64,000 bases of DNA, taken from contig CAMVCB010000003.1 of assembly GCA_947165895.1 (NCBI GenBank), positions 186,001 to 250,000 of the forward strand. The letters are read 5' to 3'. The notes under the pieces were generated by a model that was not told the origin of the DNA, made no database searches, and saw only the letters and a program-made list of their open reading frames with translations. The stretch comes from an uncultured Treponema sp. (GTDB taxonomy: Bacteria; Spirochaetota; Spirochaetia; Treponematales; Treponemataceae). Made by a program: the position numbers and the translations under genes. Shown here piece after piece: positions 44,152-51,452 of the stretch (position 1 is the stretch's first letter; each line of letters begins with the position of its first letter).

Positions 44152-44326
44152 ATTTTCCTCCAATAAATCCGCCACGAATGACGAAATATTTAATATAATT
44201 AAATCTCTTTAATAATACTTAATTTTTTTTCAAGTGTAAATACAGGAGCGGGCTTCCGGCCAATCATAAAGCAATTTTCAGTAAGGATTTTTAATATTTT
44301 CACCGATAATGAATTCGGGTTTTTGT

Positions 44327-45157
44327 ATGAAAAAAATATTTATTAAAGCATTATTTATTACACTTTTATCTTTGACTTTTGTTACGGCATGTAAATTTGA
44401 AGATGAAGGAAATACTATTTCAGCACCTTCTGTTGATAATACATCTACTCCGTCCGGCGGAATCAGTATTGCCCGCGAAAGATTAAATTCATCAACGGAT
44501 TCTGTCCTTGTATATAGATTAAATGTATCTGACACACCAAATGTTGAAGTTCATATAGGAACTTTGTATCCAAAAAACATATCAGAAAACCTTTTGATTT
44601 TTAATGATCAGATGGTTTATGCATCAAAAACCTACAAATACCGCTATGTTTACATCGATTCTGATAAAAAAAGATACAGCACAGAATGGTCAACAGCCCT
44701 TAAAGTAATCGACGGAAAAAAAACAGACGAATCACTTGTCTACACAATTCCTGATGAAACTTATTTTGATTTAAGTCCGGAGGATTATACCTTAAAACTG
44801 ATGGAAGCTGACAAAATTGATTTCAATCCATCTCAAGAAACATGGCTGGATAATTACAAACCCGCAGTTATCCTCAAAACAGCATATAATCAGCTTTCTT
44901 TTGGACTCGCAGAACGAGTTTTTTCAGGTAATGACCCCCTGGAACTCAAATCAATTCTTCCGGCAGATTATTATGATACCAAGATTTATTGCGGCGGAAT
45001 CGTAGGCCGCTACCAGGATGTAAACAAAAACAATCAGATTGAACGAATTTACTGGACAGAACCTTCAGCAATAAAAGTTCTGAAAAGCGGAATTGATGTT
45101 ACAAAAACAGGCTTTACACTGGATTCAGTTTCAGCTGACAGCGGAATCATATACTAA
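44327..45157 (+). CDS. Lipoprotein of unknown function
   Basis: 276 residues from the ATG at 44327. Signal and lipobox MKKIFIKALFITLLSLTFVTAC are clear. The mature part is beta-rich (VLVYRLNVSDTPNVEVHIG, YASKTYKYRYVYIDSDKK), resembling fibronectin-like or other surface-exposed folds; no known motif. No strong ribosome site. A CCGATAA box at 44303-44309 may belong to a sigma-28-like promoter. Divergent from the LivJ-like gene. Confidence 0.7.
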   Translation: MKKIFIKALFITLLSLTFVTACKFEDEGNTISAPSVDNTSTPSGGISIARERLNSSTDSVLVYRLNVSDTPNVEVHIGTLYPKNISENLLIFNDQMVYASKTYKYRYVYIDSDKKRYSTEWSTALKVIDGKKTDESLVYTIPDETYFDLSPEDYTLKLMEADKIDFNPSQETWLDNYKPAVILKTAYNQLSFGLAERVFSGNDPLELKSILPADYYDTKIYCGGIVGRYQDVNKNNQIERIYWTEPSAIKVLKSGIDVTKTGFTLDSVSADSGIIY

Positions 45158-45205
45158 CAAAGCCCCTGCACGCTTTTCAGAAATAGAGCCCCCAACAAGT
45201 TCAGT

Positions 45206-45234
45206 TTGACAAAATCACTGTTTTTTGTCAAAAT
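45206..45234 (+). promoter_or_regulatory. Promoter of the rRNA methyltransferase gene
   Basis: Perfect TTGACA at 45206-45211, 17 bases, CAAAAT at 45229-45234 (weak -10), six bases before the ATG. No ribosome site. Confidence 0.5.
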
Positions 45235-45240
45235 AAAGTC

Positions 45241-46476
45241 ATGAATACATTAGTCGCATTATGCGCAGTCGGTGCAGAAAAAATTCTTGGCAACGAAATT
45301 AAACATTTAGGTTATAAACTCATTTCAAACGCTCCGGGCCGTGTTACTTTTGAAGGTGATGACGACGCCCTCTTCCGCGCAAACCTATGCCTCCGCACTG
45401 CCGACAGACTTTATCTCCAGCTTGCTCAGTACAAAGCCTTTGGTTTTGATGATTTATATGACGGCGCCTATGCCGTAAACTGGCAGGATTTCTTAAAAAA
45501 AGATTCCCGCATCGTAGTAGATAAAGTCCGGGTTTACAAAAGTAAACTCAATTCCCAGAACAGCATTCAGGGAATGGTTCACAAGGCAATTTATGCAAAA
45601 TTAGGTGACGTATGGCACATGCAGACTCTGCCCGAAACCGGTGAAGAATCTGACATCCGCGTTTACGTCGATGACAATCAGGTTTACATTCTTCTTGATT
45701 TGTCAGGCCTTCCACTCCACAAACGCGGTTACCGCACAGACGGCGGCGTAGCACCTTTACGCGAAACTACAGCAGCCGTTCTCCTTCAGGAAATGATGTG
45801 GAGACGCAAAACTCCCCTTCACGACCCCTTCTGCGGTTCAGGAACAATCGCCATTGAAGCAACCCTTTACGCCTTCAACGTAGCCCCTGGACTCGGCCGC
45901 CGCTTCGCCCTTGAAAATCTTCCTATTTATAACGCAGCCCGAGCCGAAGAAATCCGGGCACAGGAAGCCGCAAATATCCGCACAGACGTAGAAGTCCGCA
46001 TTACAGGAAGCGACATCGACGCCCGCGCAATTGAACGCTCAAAGCAGAATGCAGAACACGCCTGCGTAATGGCAGGACGAGCCCTCAAATCAATCGGAAT
46101 AAGCAAACACATCATCCGCCCGGACTTTGTTCAGGCAGATTTTGCAGATCTTTCCGCCCCATACGATTCAGGCCTCCTCATCTGCAACCCGCCTTACGGT
46201 GAACGCCTTGGCGAACTTGAAGAAGTAAAAGAGCTTTACGGAAAAATGGACAGCCTCTGGAAAGATTTCCCCGGCTGGGATTTAGGCGTAATCACATCCT
46301 GCGACACCTTCCAGGACGATTTTGCCCACAACGCCAACAAAATCAAAAACTTTAAGGCCGGAAACCTGGACACCTATTTTTACATTTACAACCGAGCCCA
46401 GGCCGAACCAAAAGCCCAGAAACCTGCAAAGACAGAAAAATTCGTACCACATAAACATAAGGCAGAACAATTCTAA
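45241..46476 (+). CDS. THUMP-domain class I rRNA (guanine-N2) methyltransferase, RlmL-like
   Basis: 411 residues. An N-terminal ferredoxin-like/THUMP region (LVALCAVGAEKILGNEIKHLG, VDKVRVYKSKLNSQNSIQGMV) precedes a UPF0020 methyltransferase with LHDPFCGSGTIAIEA (SAM) and ICNPPYGERLGE (catalytic NPPY). It matches the first half of E. coli RlmL and single-domain relatives that methylate 23S rRNA guanine; the exact base is unknown. It lacks a second RlmK-like domain. The tail is Lys/Pro-rich. It is followed after 11 bases by a TetR regulator. Confidence 0.88.
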   Translation: MNTLVALCAVGAEKILGNEIKHLGYKLISNAPGRVTFEGDDDALFRANLCLRTADRLYLQLAQYKAFGFDDLYDGAYAVNWQDFLKKDSRIVVDKVRVYKSKLNSQNSIQGMVHKAIYAKLGDVWHMQTLPETGEESDIRVYVDDNQVYILLDLSGLPLHKRGYRTDGGVAPLRETTAAVLLQEMMWRRKTPLHDPFCGSGTIAIEATLYAFNVAPGLGRRFALENLPIYNAARAEEIRAQEAANIRTDVEVRITGSDIDARAIERSKQNAEHACVMAGRALKSIGISKHIIRPDFVQADFADLSAPYDSGLLICNPPYGERLGELEEVKELYGKMDSLWKDFPGWDLGVITSCDTFQDDFAHNANKIKNFKAGNLDTYFYIYNRAQAEPKAQKPAKTEKFVPHKHKAEQF

Positions 46477-46487
46477 AGAGGATAAAT

Positions 46488-47081
46488 ATGGCAATTGTTG
46501 TTGAACATGACAAAAGAAAACATGAAATCCTTCAAAAATCTCTGGACGTATTTATAGACGAAGGATATGAAGACGCAACCTTCCAGAAAATCGCCGACCG
46601 CTGCGGAATCACCCGCACCACCCTCTACATTTATTTTAAAAACAAACACGAAATCTTTTTAGGCAGCATAAAAGAACTGCTTTCCGAACTGGAAGTAATT
46701 CTTCTTAAAATCGCAAAGGATACAAATCTCACGGCAAAAGAAGCCCTGATTAAAATCCTGCACGAAATTATCAACCAGTGTTCCGCCAACAAAAAGCTTT
46801 TCAGCGTACTCCTCAGCTACCTGATCCAGCTCAGAAAATCCGGCATAGACCCTAACGAACGAGTCCGCCGCCGAGTCATCAAAATGCGCCACCTCATGAG
46901 CACCATCATCATCCGCGGCATCCGCGCCGGCGAGTTCAAACGCCTCATCGTCAAAAACATGTACGAACTCATCTACGGCCTCATCGAATCCGCCATCTTC
47001 CGCATGGCCGTCCTCAACCAGGACAACACCGAAGAAATCCTCGACGCCATGGAGCTGGCCATCGAAGGCTGGGAAGTGTAA
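46488..47081 (+). CDS. TetR-family transcriptional regulator
   Basis: 197 residues. The HTH is typical: EILQKSLDVFIDEGYEDATF, KIADRCGITRTTLYIYFKNK. The C-terminal ligand domain is unremarkable by motif. Its last 200 bases use almost only C-ending codons (ATC, GCC, CTC, AAC), more than neighbours. GAGG precedes the ATG. It may control the methyltransferase operon or a transporter elsewhere. Confidence 0.9.
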   Translation: MAIVVEHDKRKHEILQKSLDVFIDEGYEDATFQKIADRCGITRTTLYIYFKNKHEIFLGSIKELLSELEVILLKIAKDTNLTAKEALIKILHEIINQCSANKKLFSVLLSYLIQLRKSGIDPNERVRRRVIKMRHLMSTIIIRGIRAGEFKRLIVKNMYELIYGLIESAIFRMAVLNQDNTEEILDAMELAIEGWEV

Positions 47082-47134
47082 AAGCCATAGATTGGACACA
47101 GATAAGCACAAGTTTTTAATGAAACTTGAATAGG

Positions 47135-47252
47135 GTGTGCCCGCCGCCTCCGGCGTCGGTCGGCGCTTCCAGGGCCCGCTAACGCTCGGTCTTTTTGCCC
47201 GCCTTCGCGTGCAAAAATCCTTGCCTTCGGCAACCCTTCCAGTGCCTCACAC
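47135..47252 (-). repeat. GC-rich palindromic intergenic repeat
   Basis: GTGTG (47135-47139) and CACAC (47248-47252) bracket a block with inner pairs GCCGCC...GGCGTCGG and TTTTTGC(CCG)...(GTG)GCAAAAA-like, and GCCTTCGGC. On the minus strand it carries CACTGGAAGG and CCCTGGAAGC, similar to the CTGGAA/CTGGGA loop of elements A-C. Any reading frame across it looks accidental. Together with the next 150 bases it makes up the gap between the TetR gene and the small gene at 47405. Confidence 0.45.
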
Positions 47253-47268
47253 AGCTAAATAAATTTAA

Positions 47269-47404
47269 TTAATCTTTGAAAAAATTAACTTCGCCAAAAT
47301 ATGACTTCCAGAACTCAATAAATTCAAGATAATAAAATTGCATGGCAGAAAAAATACGTGACAAATCTTTTTCTGGAATCCCACAGCACGAATAAACTGT
47401 GGCA
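47269..47404 (-). other. Open frame after the small gene, possible frameshifted continuation
   Basis: In the frame shifted by one base from the preceding gene, codons read LNATVYSCCGIPEKDLSRIF then SAMQFYYLEFIEFWKSYFG and end EVNFFKD with a stop at 47269. The composition is protein-like. Another frame opening at TTAATG overlaps it (MPQFIRAVGF...). Either this is a second tiny gene or the 47405 gene has lost its second half by an indel. Confidence 0.3.
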
Positions 47405-47632
47405 TTAAGCGGTCTCCAGAGAATCAAGGCTACGGAAGGTTGTTATAACAGGATAAATTTTTTTCAAATAATCCTGGAAATATGCATTTTTTTCATCATC
47501 AAAATTAGAATGAATTATGCTTCCATCATTTTTAAGCAATATAGCTTCGGCAGTTTTGCAATCTTCAAAACAAACATCGTTTTCTGTATAAGTAATTAGA
47601 ATTCCATCTTTTTCACAAAATTCTTTCCGCAT
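47405..47632 (-). CDS. Small protein of unknown function
   Basis: 75 residues, MRKEFCEKDGILITYTENDV at the start and TTFRSLDSLETA at the end. AGGAGGTG stands seven bases before the ATG, the best ribosome site in the area, which argues that it is a real gene. Three acidic stretches and two cysteines; no motif recognised. The frame after the stop remains open one base over, so it may be a truncated longer protein. Confidence 0.55.
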   Translation of the reverse strand: MRKEFCEKDGILITYTENDVCFEDCKTAEAILLKNDGSIIHSNFDDEKNAYFQDYLKKIYPVITTFRSLDSLETA

Positions 47633-47680
47633 AATTCACCTCCTAACGATTTCATTATATCACAGCTTCAAAAATAAAAA

Positions 47681-47741
47681 AGCCACAGACTCCCGCAAAA
47701 ATCACACAAAATCTGTGTTAATCTGCGTTCCATCTGTGGCT
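47681..47741. repeat. ACACAGAT-type inverted repeat
   Basis: AGCCACAGA (47681-47689) pairs with TCTGTGGCT (47733-47741), perfect over 9 bp; the middle reads AAAATCTGTGTTAATCTGCG. Related strings occur at 23930 (GACACAGATTTTTTTGACAC) and 47092 (GGACACAGATAAGCACA). Confidence 0.5.
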
Positions 47742-47749
47742 ATAAAAAA

Positions 47750-47772
47750 AAGGTGGCCTCAACGACCACCTT
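47750..47772 (-). terminator. Terminator behind the second pheS tail
   Basis: AAGGTGG and CCACCTT pair; on the minus strand TTTTTT follows. It stands 10 bases after the stop codon of the diverged pheS end at 47783, not directly after the intact pheS gene. Confidence 0.8.
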
Positions 47773-47782
47773 CATCCATTTA

Positions 47783-47875
47783 TTAAAATTTAGCCTTTCT
47801 TAAACGAACCTGCTCAATATCTTCACAGATGCCGATAATCGAAGAACCGTTAAAAACTGAGCCGAAAGGGTCAGT
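47783..47875 (-). pseudogene. Second, diverged 3' end of a pheS gene
   Basis: The last 14 codons before the stop encode CEDIEQVRLRKAKF, identical to the C-terminus of the intact PheS ending at 47933. Eight of the 14 codons differ, all at synonymous positions, and the stop is TAA instead of TAG. So it is not a recent tandem copy but the end of another pheS allele. Upstream the frame (FGSVFNGSSIIGI) no longer resembles PheS and meets a stop at 47876-47878. A palindrome GCCCGATTAATCGGGC (47903-47918) lies between the two ends. The likely explanation is replacement of the original gene by a relative's pheS, leaving the old tail and its terminator. Confidence 0.75.
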
Positions 47876-47932
47876 TTAGGTTCATCGATAAAACGGCACC
47901 GAGCCCGATTAATCGGGCGAGTCATTCACATC

Positions 47933-49489
47933 CTAGAATTTTGCCTTACGAAGTCTAACTTGTTCGATATCTTCACAGAAAAGTTGACGAAGGTCATTCA
48001 ATCCCAGAGCCATCAAAGCCATGCGGTCAATACCAATACCCCAGGCAAGAACCGGAACGTCGATTCCCATTGCGCGGGTTACTTCTGGACGGAAGATTCC
48101 TGAACCGCCAAGCTCGAACCAGCCGAGTACAGGGTGTTTAATATGAACTTCAATAGAAGGCTCTGTGAACGGGAAGTAACCTGGAACATATTTTACTTCT
48201 GTTGCGCCGGCAATTTCTGTGGCAAACATCTTAAGCATACCAAGAAGATTTCGCAGGTTTGCATCCTTTCCAACGATAATACCTTCTGTCTGGTAGAAGT
48301 CTGAAAGGTGAGTTGCGTCTACCTTGTCGTAGCGGAAACAGCGGGCAATACCAAAGTATTTTCCAGGAATTGTTGCCTTGTGCAGCTGATGAGCAGACAA
48401 AACAGTTCCCTGAGAGCGCAAAATCAGGCGGCGGGTAAACTCGTTATCAAACTGATAGTTCCATCCGCGGCTTCCTGTATTTCCGCCAGTCTCATGAGCA
48501 GCCTTAACGTTGCTCAAATATGGCTCTTCAATAAATTTTGCGTGAGTAGGATTTTTAATGCGGTAAACATCATGAATATCGCGGGCAGCATGGAACTGAG
48601 GCATGAAGAGAGCATCGCCGTTCCAGAATTCAGTTTCTACAAGCGGGCCATCAAACTCTTCAAAACCAAGAGAACAAAGCTTGTCTTTTACAGATTCGAG
48701 GAACTGAACATAAGGATTTGTACGGCCGGGAATAATGCGTGCAGGTGGAACTGCAATGTTGTAACCGCGGAAAGTTCCCTTTTTCCATTCGCCGCTAGCA
48801 AGCATTTTTGGTGTGATTTCACCAATTTCATTACCTGTAATTCCAGCCTTTTTCAGTTCTTCTGTTACTTTTGCAAATGCTTCTGTAAGCTTGTAAGTTA
48901 CAGTCTCGCGCTCAATCATCTTGAAAGGAGAATCGCCTGCACCACGTTTTTTTGCCAGAGTAGAAATTACTTCAACTTCTTCTGCAGTCAAATCATCCTT
49001 ATTAAGGATTCCGTCAGCAGCGGCAGCAGCCTTTTTAATAATTTCAGAAGCCTTTACAAGGCGGGCAGGAAGCTCAGCACCGGTATATTCAGCCTTCTTT
49101 TCTGCATTCATCTTAAGAACGCCGTCTTTAGAAAGCGGACCGAAAGCAGAACCAATGTCTTTATTTTCAATTGCGAGGGCAGAAGCAATTTCCGGCAATG
49201 TATGAGGGCCGTTATCGCGGAGGTATGCAACCATACGCTCTTCTACAGTTCCGGTCTTTGCAAGAACCTTACCCATGTCTGTGATTTCGTAGAATGTATG
49301 AGGTGTACGGCGGATTTCCTTAAGAAGCTCTTTTCCACCCAGCCAGCTGAATGCCTGGTTAGCGTGACCTTCTTTATAATCCAGTTCCTTCTGAAGTTTT
49401 TCTGATGTAAGTTCATCCTTGCTCGTATATTTGAGCAAAACTTTAATTTCAAGCGGATGAAGATTTTTGATAATGTTTTTGATATCCAT
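47933..49489 (-). CDS. pheS: Phenylalanyl-tRNA synthetase alpha subunit, archaeal/eukaryotic type
   Basis: 518 residues, much longer than the 330-350 of ordinary bacterial PheS. The N-terminal 200 residues hold winged-helix domains (HPLEIKVLLKYTSKDELTSE, MVAYLRDNGPHTLPEIASAL) as in archaeal and eukaryotic enzymes. The class II core follows: HPY-like RTNPYVQFLE, GFEEFDGPLVETEFWNGDALF, motif 2 around TRRLILRSQGTVLSAHQLHK and motif 3 GWGIGIDRMALMALG-like. Spirochaetes are known to carry this archaeal type. The beta-subunit gene is not in the window. A second, diverged tail lies 58 bases downstream. Confidence 0.95.
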   Translation of the reverse strand: MDIKNIIKNLHPLEIKVLLKYTSKDELTSEKLQKELDYKEGHANQAFSWLGGKELLKEIRRTPHTFYEITDMGKVLAKTGTVEERMVAYLRDNGPHTLPEIASALAIENKDIGSAFGPLSKDGVLKMNAEKKAEYTGAELPARLVKASEIIKKAAAAADGILNKDDLTAEEVEVISTLAKKRGAGDSPFKMIERETVTYKLTEAFAKVTEELKKAGITGNEIGEITPKMLASGEWKKGTFRGYNIAVPPARIIPGRTNPYVQFLESVKDKLCSLGFEEFDGPLVETEFWNGDALFMPQFHAARDIHDVYRIKNPTHAKFIEEPYLSNVKAAHETGGNTGSRGWNYQFDNEFTRRLILRSQGTVLSAHQLHKATIPGKYFGIARCFRYDKVDATHLSDFYQTEGIIVGKDANLRNLLGMLKMFATEIAGATEVKYVPGYFPFTEPSIEVHIKHPVLGWFELGGSGIFRPEVTRAMGIDVPVLAWGIGIDRMALMALGLNDLRQLFCEDIEQVRLRKAKF

Positions 49490-49511
49490 TTTTTAGATCC
49501 TGTTAAAAAAT

Positions 49512-49541
49512 AAAACCGACAGCCTTCTGACTATCGGTTTT
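49512..49541 (-). terminator. Terminator upstream of pheS
   Basis: AAAACCGA (49512-49519) pairs with TCGGTTTT (49534-49541), with T's on the minus strand. It ends the seven-gene run 56156-49598. Confidence 0.75.
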
Positions 49542-49597
49542 ATTCTACAATATTTATTGTAAAAACTGAATAGGTAAACGGTGATTTCTGGCTCTAC

Positions 49598-50092
49598 CTA
49601 TTCTTCTCCAGCTTCTGTCTCTGCTTCTTCAGTTCCATTGCCTTTAGAAATAGACTTCATATTGCTCTTACCAATCATCTGAACGTGATTGAAATATTCT
49701 GTATATTTCATTTTTGGCTTAGCATCCTTGTCAATGAAGTTTCTTGTTCTAGGTGGAACTAAATAGCGGTAGTTTGTATAACCATGCTCTTTCTGGAAAT
49801 CCTGAAGACAACCAAGTACAGCGTTCATAGCTTCACCCTGATCGAATGTAGAGAAAGTTGTTGTATAATAAATACGAACTTCATCATAGTAAGGATTAAA
49901 AGTCATTCTTACTTTGGCTTTTTTATCATCTCCAAGATGCTGATCCTTAGGAACAATGTCTATGGATTTTGTTTTCTGCTCCTCATAGAGTTCCTCTTTC
50001 GACATGCTTTCCATAATATCATCTGTTTCATCTGCATAAACAGAAGCTGCAGCCAATGCAAAAGCAATCAAAATTGTAAGTAGTTTTTTCAT
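49598..50092 (-). CDS. Exported protein of unknown function
   Basis: 164 residues with a signal peptide cut near VYADETDD. FNPYYDEVRIYYTTTFSTFD and RYLVPPRTRNFIDKD are the most structured parts; the C-terminus is acidic. AAGGAGG precedes the ATG. It is the last gene of the tatD-dus run and probably conserved only in treponemes. No function is suggested. Confidence 0.65.
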   Translation of the reverse strand: MKKLLTILIAFALAAASVYADETDDIMESMSKEELYEEQKTKSIDIVPKDQHLGDDKKAKVRMTFNPYYDEVRIYYTTTFSTFDQGEAMNAVLGCLQDFQKEHGYTNYRYLVPPRTRNFIDKDAKPKMKYTEYFNHVQMIGKSNMKSISKGNGTEEAETEAGEE

Positions 50093-50111
50093 GGTGCCTC
50101 CTTAAACAACA

Positions 50112-50792
50112 TCAATAAGTCGTATATTTTATAATTCTATCCCTTTCTAGGAAAAAATCAAGAAATATTGCATATTGCCCCTTCGTAATTCCTACAATCG
50201 GAGCATTCCGGATTAACACAGACCCGGAAATTTCCTTAGGCTTGTTTTTAAGCTCTGCCCGGTAACGCGCCCTGACAGCTTCTTTCAAAGCATTTTTTGC
50301 AGCCGTCTGAATACCGTCAAAGCCATCTTCTATGCGGCCAAATCCCCGCCCCTGAATAACAGGGTGATCTATCCCGCTCCAGAGCTTGTAATTCTGAATC
50401 TGATAATCACTGCGCTCGTAATCGCACCAGACGTTAACCCGGCTATCCTCAAAAAAACTGTCCGAATATGTGATTTTTTCGCAGTCTGCCTTTTCAAATG
50501 CCTTAACAGGAAGAATTTCCAGATATTCCTCTACCCCGCGAAGCTTATCCGAAGGAGTATAAACAAAGGTCCAGCCGTAAACCATTCCTTCCATTAAAAA
50601 GATGCTCAAATCGCGGATACGCTTTTTTGTATAATCCAGGACATCATCTTTTTTTTCATAAAGACCGGGGTAAGCATCAAGCTCTGCCCACACGCCGATT
50701 CTGATATTACGGAGATTTACAGGGCTTTGAGAAAAGAAAATTGAAAACTGAAGGGCCAGAAGGCCGAAAAAAAGAAAACGCTTTGCTTTCAT
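50112..50792 (-). CDS. Exported protein of unknown function
   Basis: 226 residues with an N-terminal signal (FLFFGLLALQFSIFFS). NIRIGVWAELDAYPGLYEKK and FGRIEDGFDGIQTAAKNALK are notable; the latter could be a helix packing on a beta sheet. It follows the rhomboid gene by 8 bases and may be cleaved or anchored in the same compartment, but it has no transmembrane segment at its C-terminus. Confidence 0.62.
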   Translation of the reverse strand: MKAKRFLFFGLLALQFSIFFSQSPVNLRNIRIGVWAELDAYPGLYEKKDDVLDYTKKRIRDLSIFLMEGMVYGWTFVYTPSDKLRGVEEYLEILPVKAFEKADCEKITYSDSFFEDSRVNVWCDYERSDYQIQNYKLWSGIDHPVIQGRGFGRIEDGFDGIQTAAKNALKEAVRARYRAELKNKPKEISGSVLIRNAPIVGITKGQYAIFLDFFLERDRIIKYTTY

Positions 50793-50800
50793 TTACAAGA

Positions 50801-51445
50801 TTAATAGCTGTGCTTCCAGACTTTAACAGGATGAATCCCCATGCGGATTACAAAATAAAGCCAGGCCGCAAGGAAGCCAAAAAGATGAGTCATATGGGCA
50901 ACACCCGAAGCCGGATTAAACTGACTCAAAAACTCAATTACGGCATAAATCAAAACCATGACAGGAGCCGGAACCGGAATCAAACCCCAGATATAAATAA
51001 TTGAACGTGGAAAAAATACAGCATAGGCAAACAAAACTGCATAAATTGCGCCGCTTGCACCAAGCAAAAAGATTCTGTACTGCCCCGTAAAAATATAAAC
51101 TGCCACAGAAAAAGCCCCGCTCAAAATTCCGCAGGTCAGATAAAAAAGAGTAAATTCCTTAGTTCCTATTGCCCTTTCCAGAGGAAGCCCAAAAACAAGA
51201 AGACCCAGCATGTTAAAACCTATATGCCTGATATCAGAATGAATAAACATATAGGTAATAAACTGCCAGTACATGTGGTAAACCTTTACCAGGTAGGCGT
51301 TTAGGCTTCCGTAAGTGTGAATATAGCGGTTAATTTCCGGATAAAGGATTCCAATCCCGTAAACAATAAAATTAAGCAGAATTATAAAAAGAACCCTTCG
51401 CTTATACTGATAAGAGAAAGGCTGCCTGAAAAAAATTTTTCCCAT
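50801..51445 (-). CDS. Rhomboid-family intramembrane serine protease
   Basis: 214 residues, six membrane segments. The catalytic serine is in GASGAIYAV (GxSG) and the histidine in HMTHLFGFLAAW; the upstream HIGFNMLGLLVFG is the family's HxxxN motif. It cleaves substrates inside the membrane. It starts 7 bases after the cyclase stop, so co-expression with the c-di-GMP enzyme is likely. Confidence 0.92.
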   Translation of the reverse strand: MGKIFFRQPFSYQYKRRVLFIILLNFIVYGIGILYPEINRYIHTYGSLNAYLVKVYHMYWQFITYMFIHSDIRHIGFNMLGLLVFGLPLERAIGTKEFTLFYLTCGILSGAFSVAVYIFTGQYRIFLLGASGAIYAVLFAYAVFFPRSIIYIWGLIPVPAPVMVLIYAVIEFLSQFNPASGVAHMTHLFGFLAAWLYFVIRMGIHPVKVWKHSY

Positions 51446-51452
51446 AGTCAGA

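Noticed and set aside
46973..47233. Minus-strand open frame with Arg-rich product over the TetR end
   Set aside because: Antisense to TetR and to a palindromic repeat; no start signals and no protein-like pattern.
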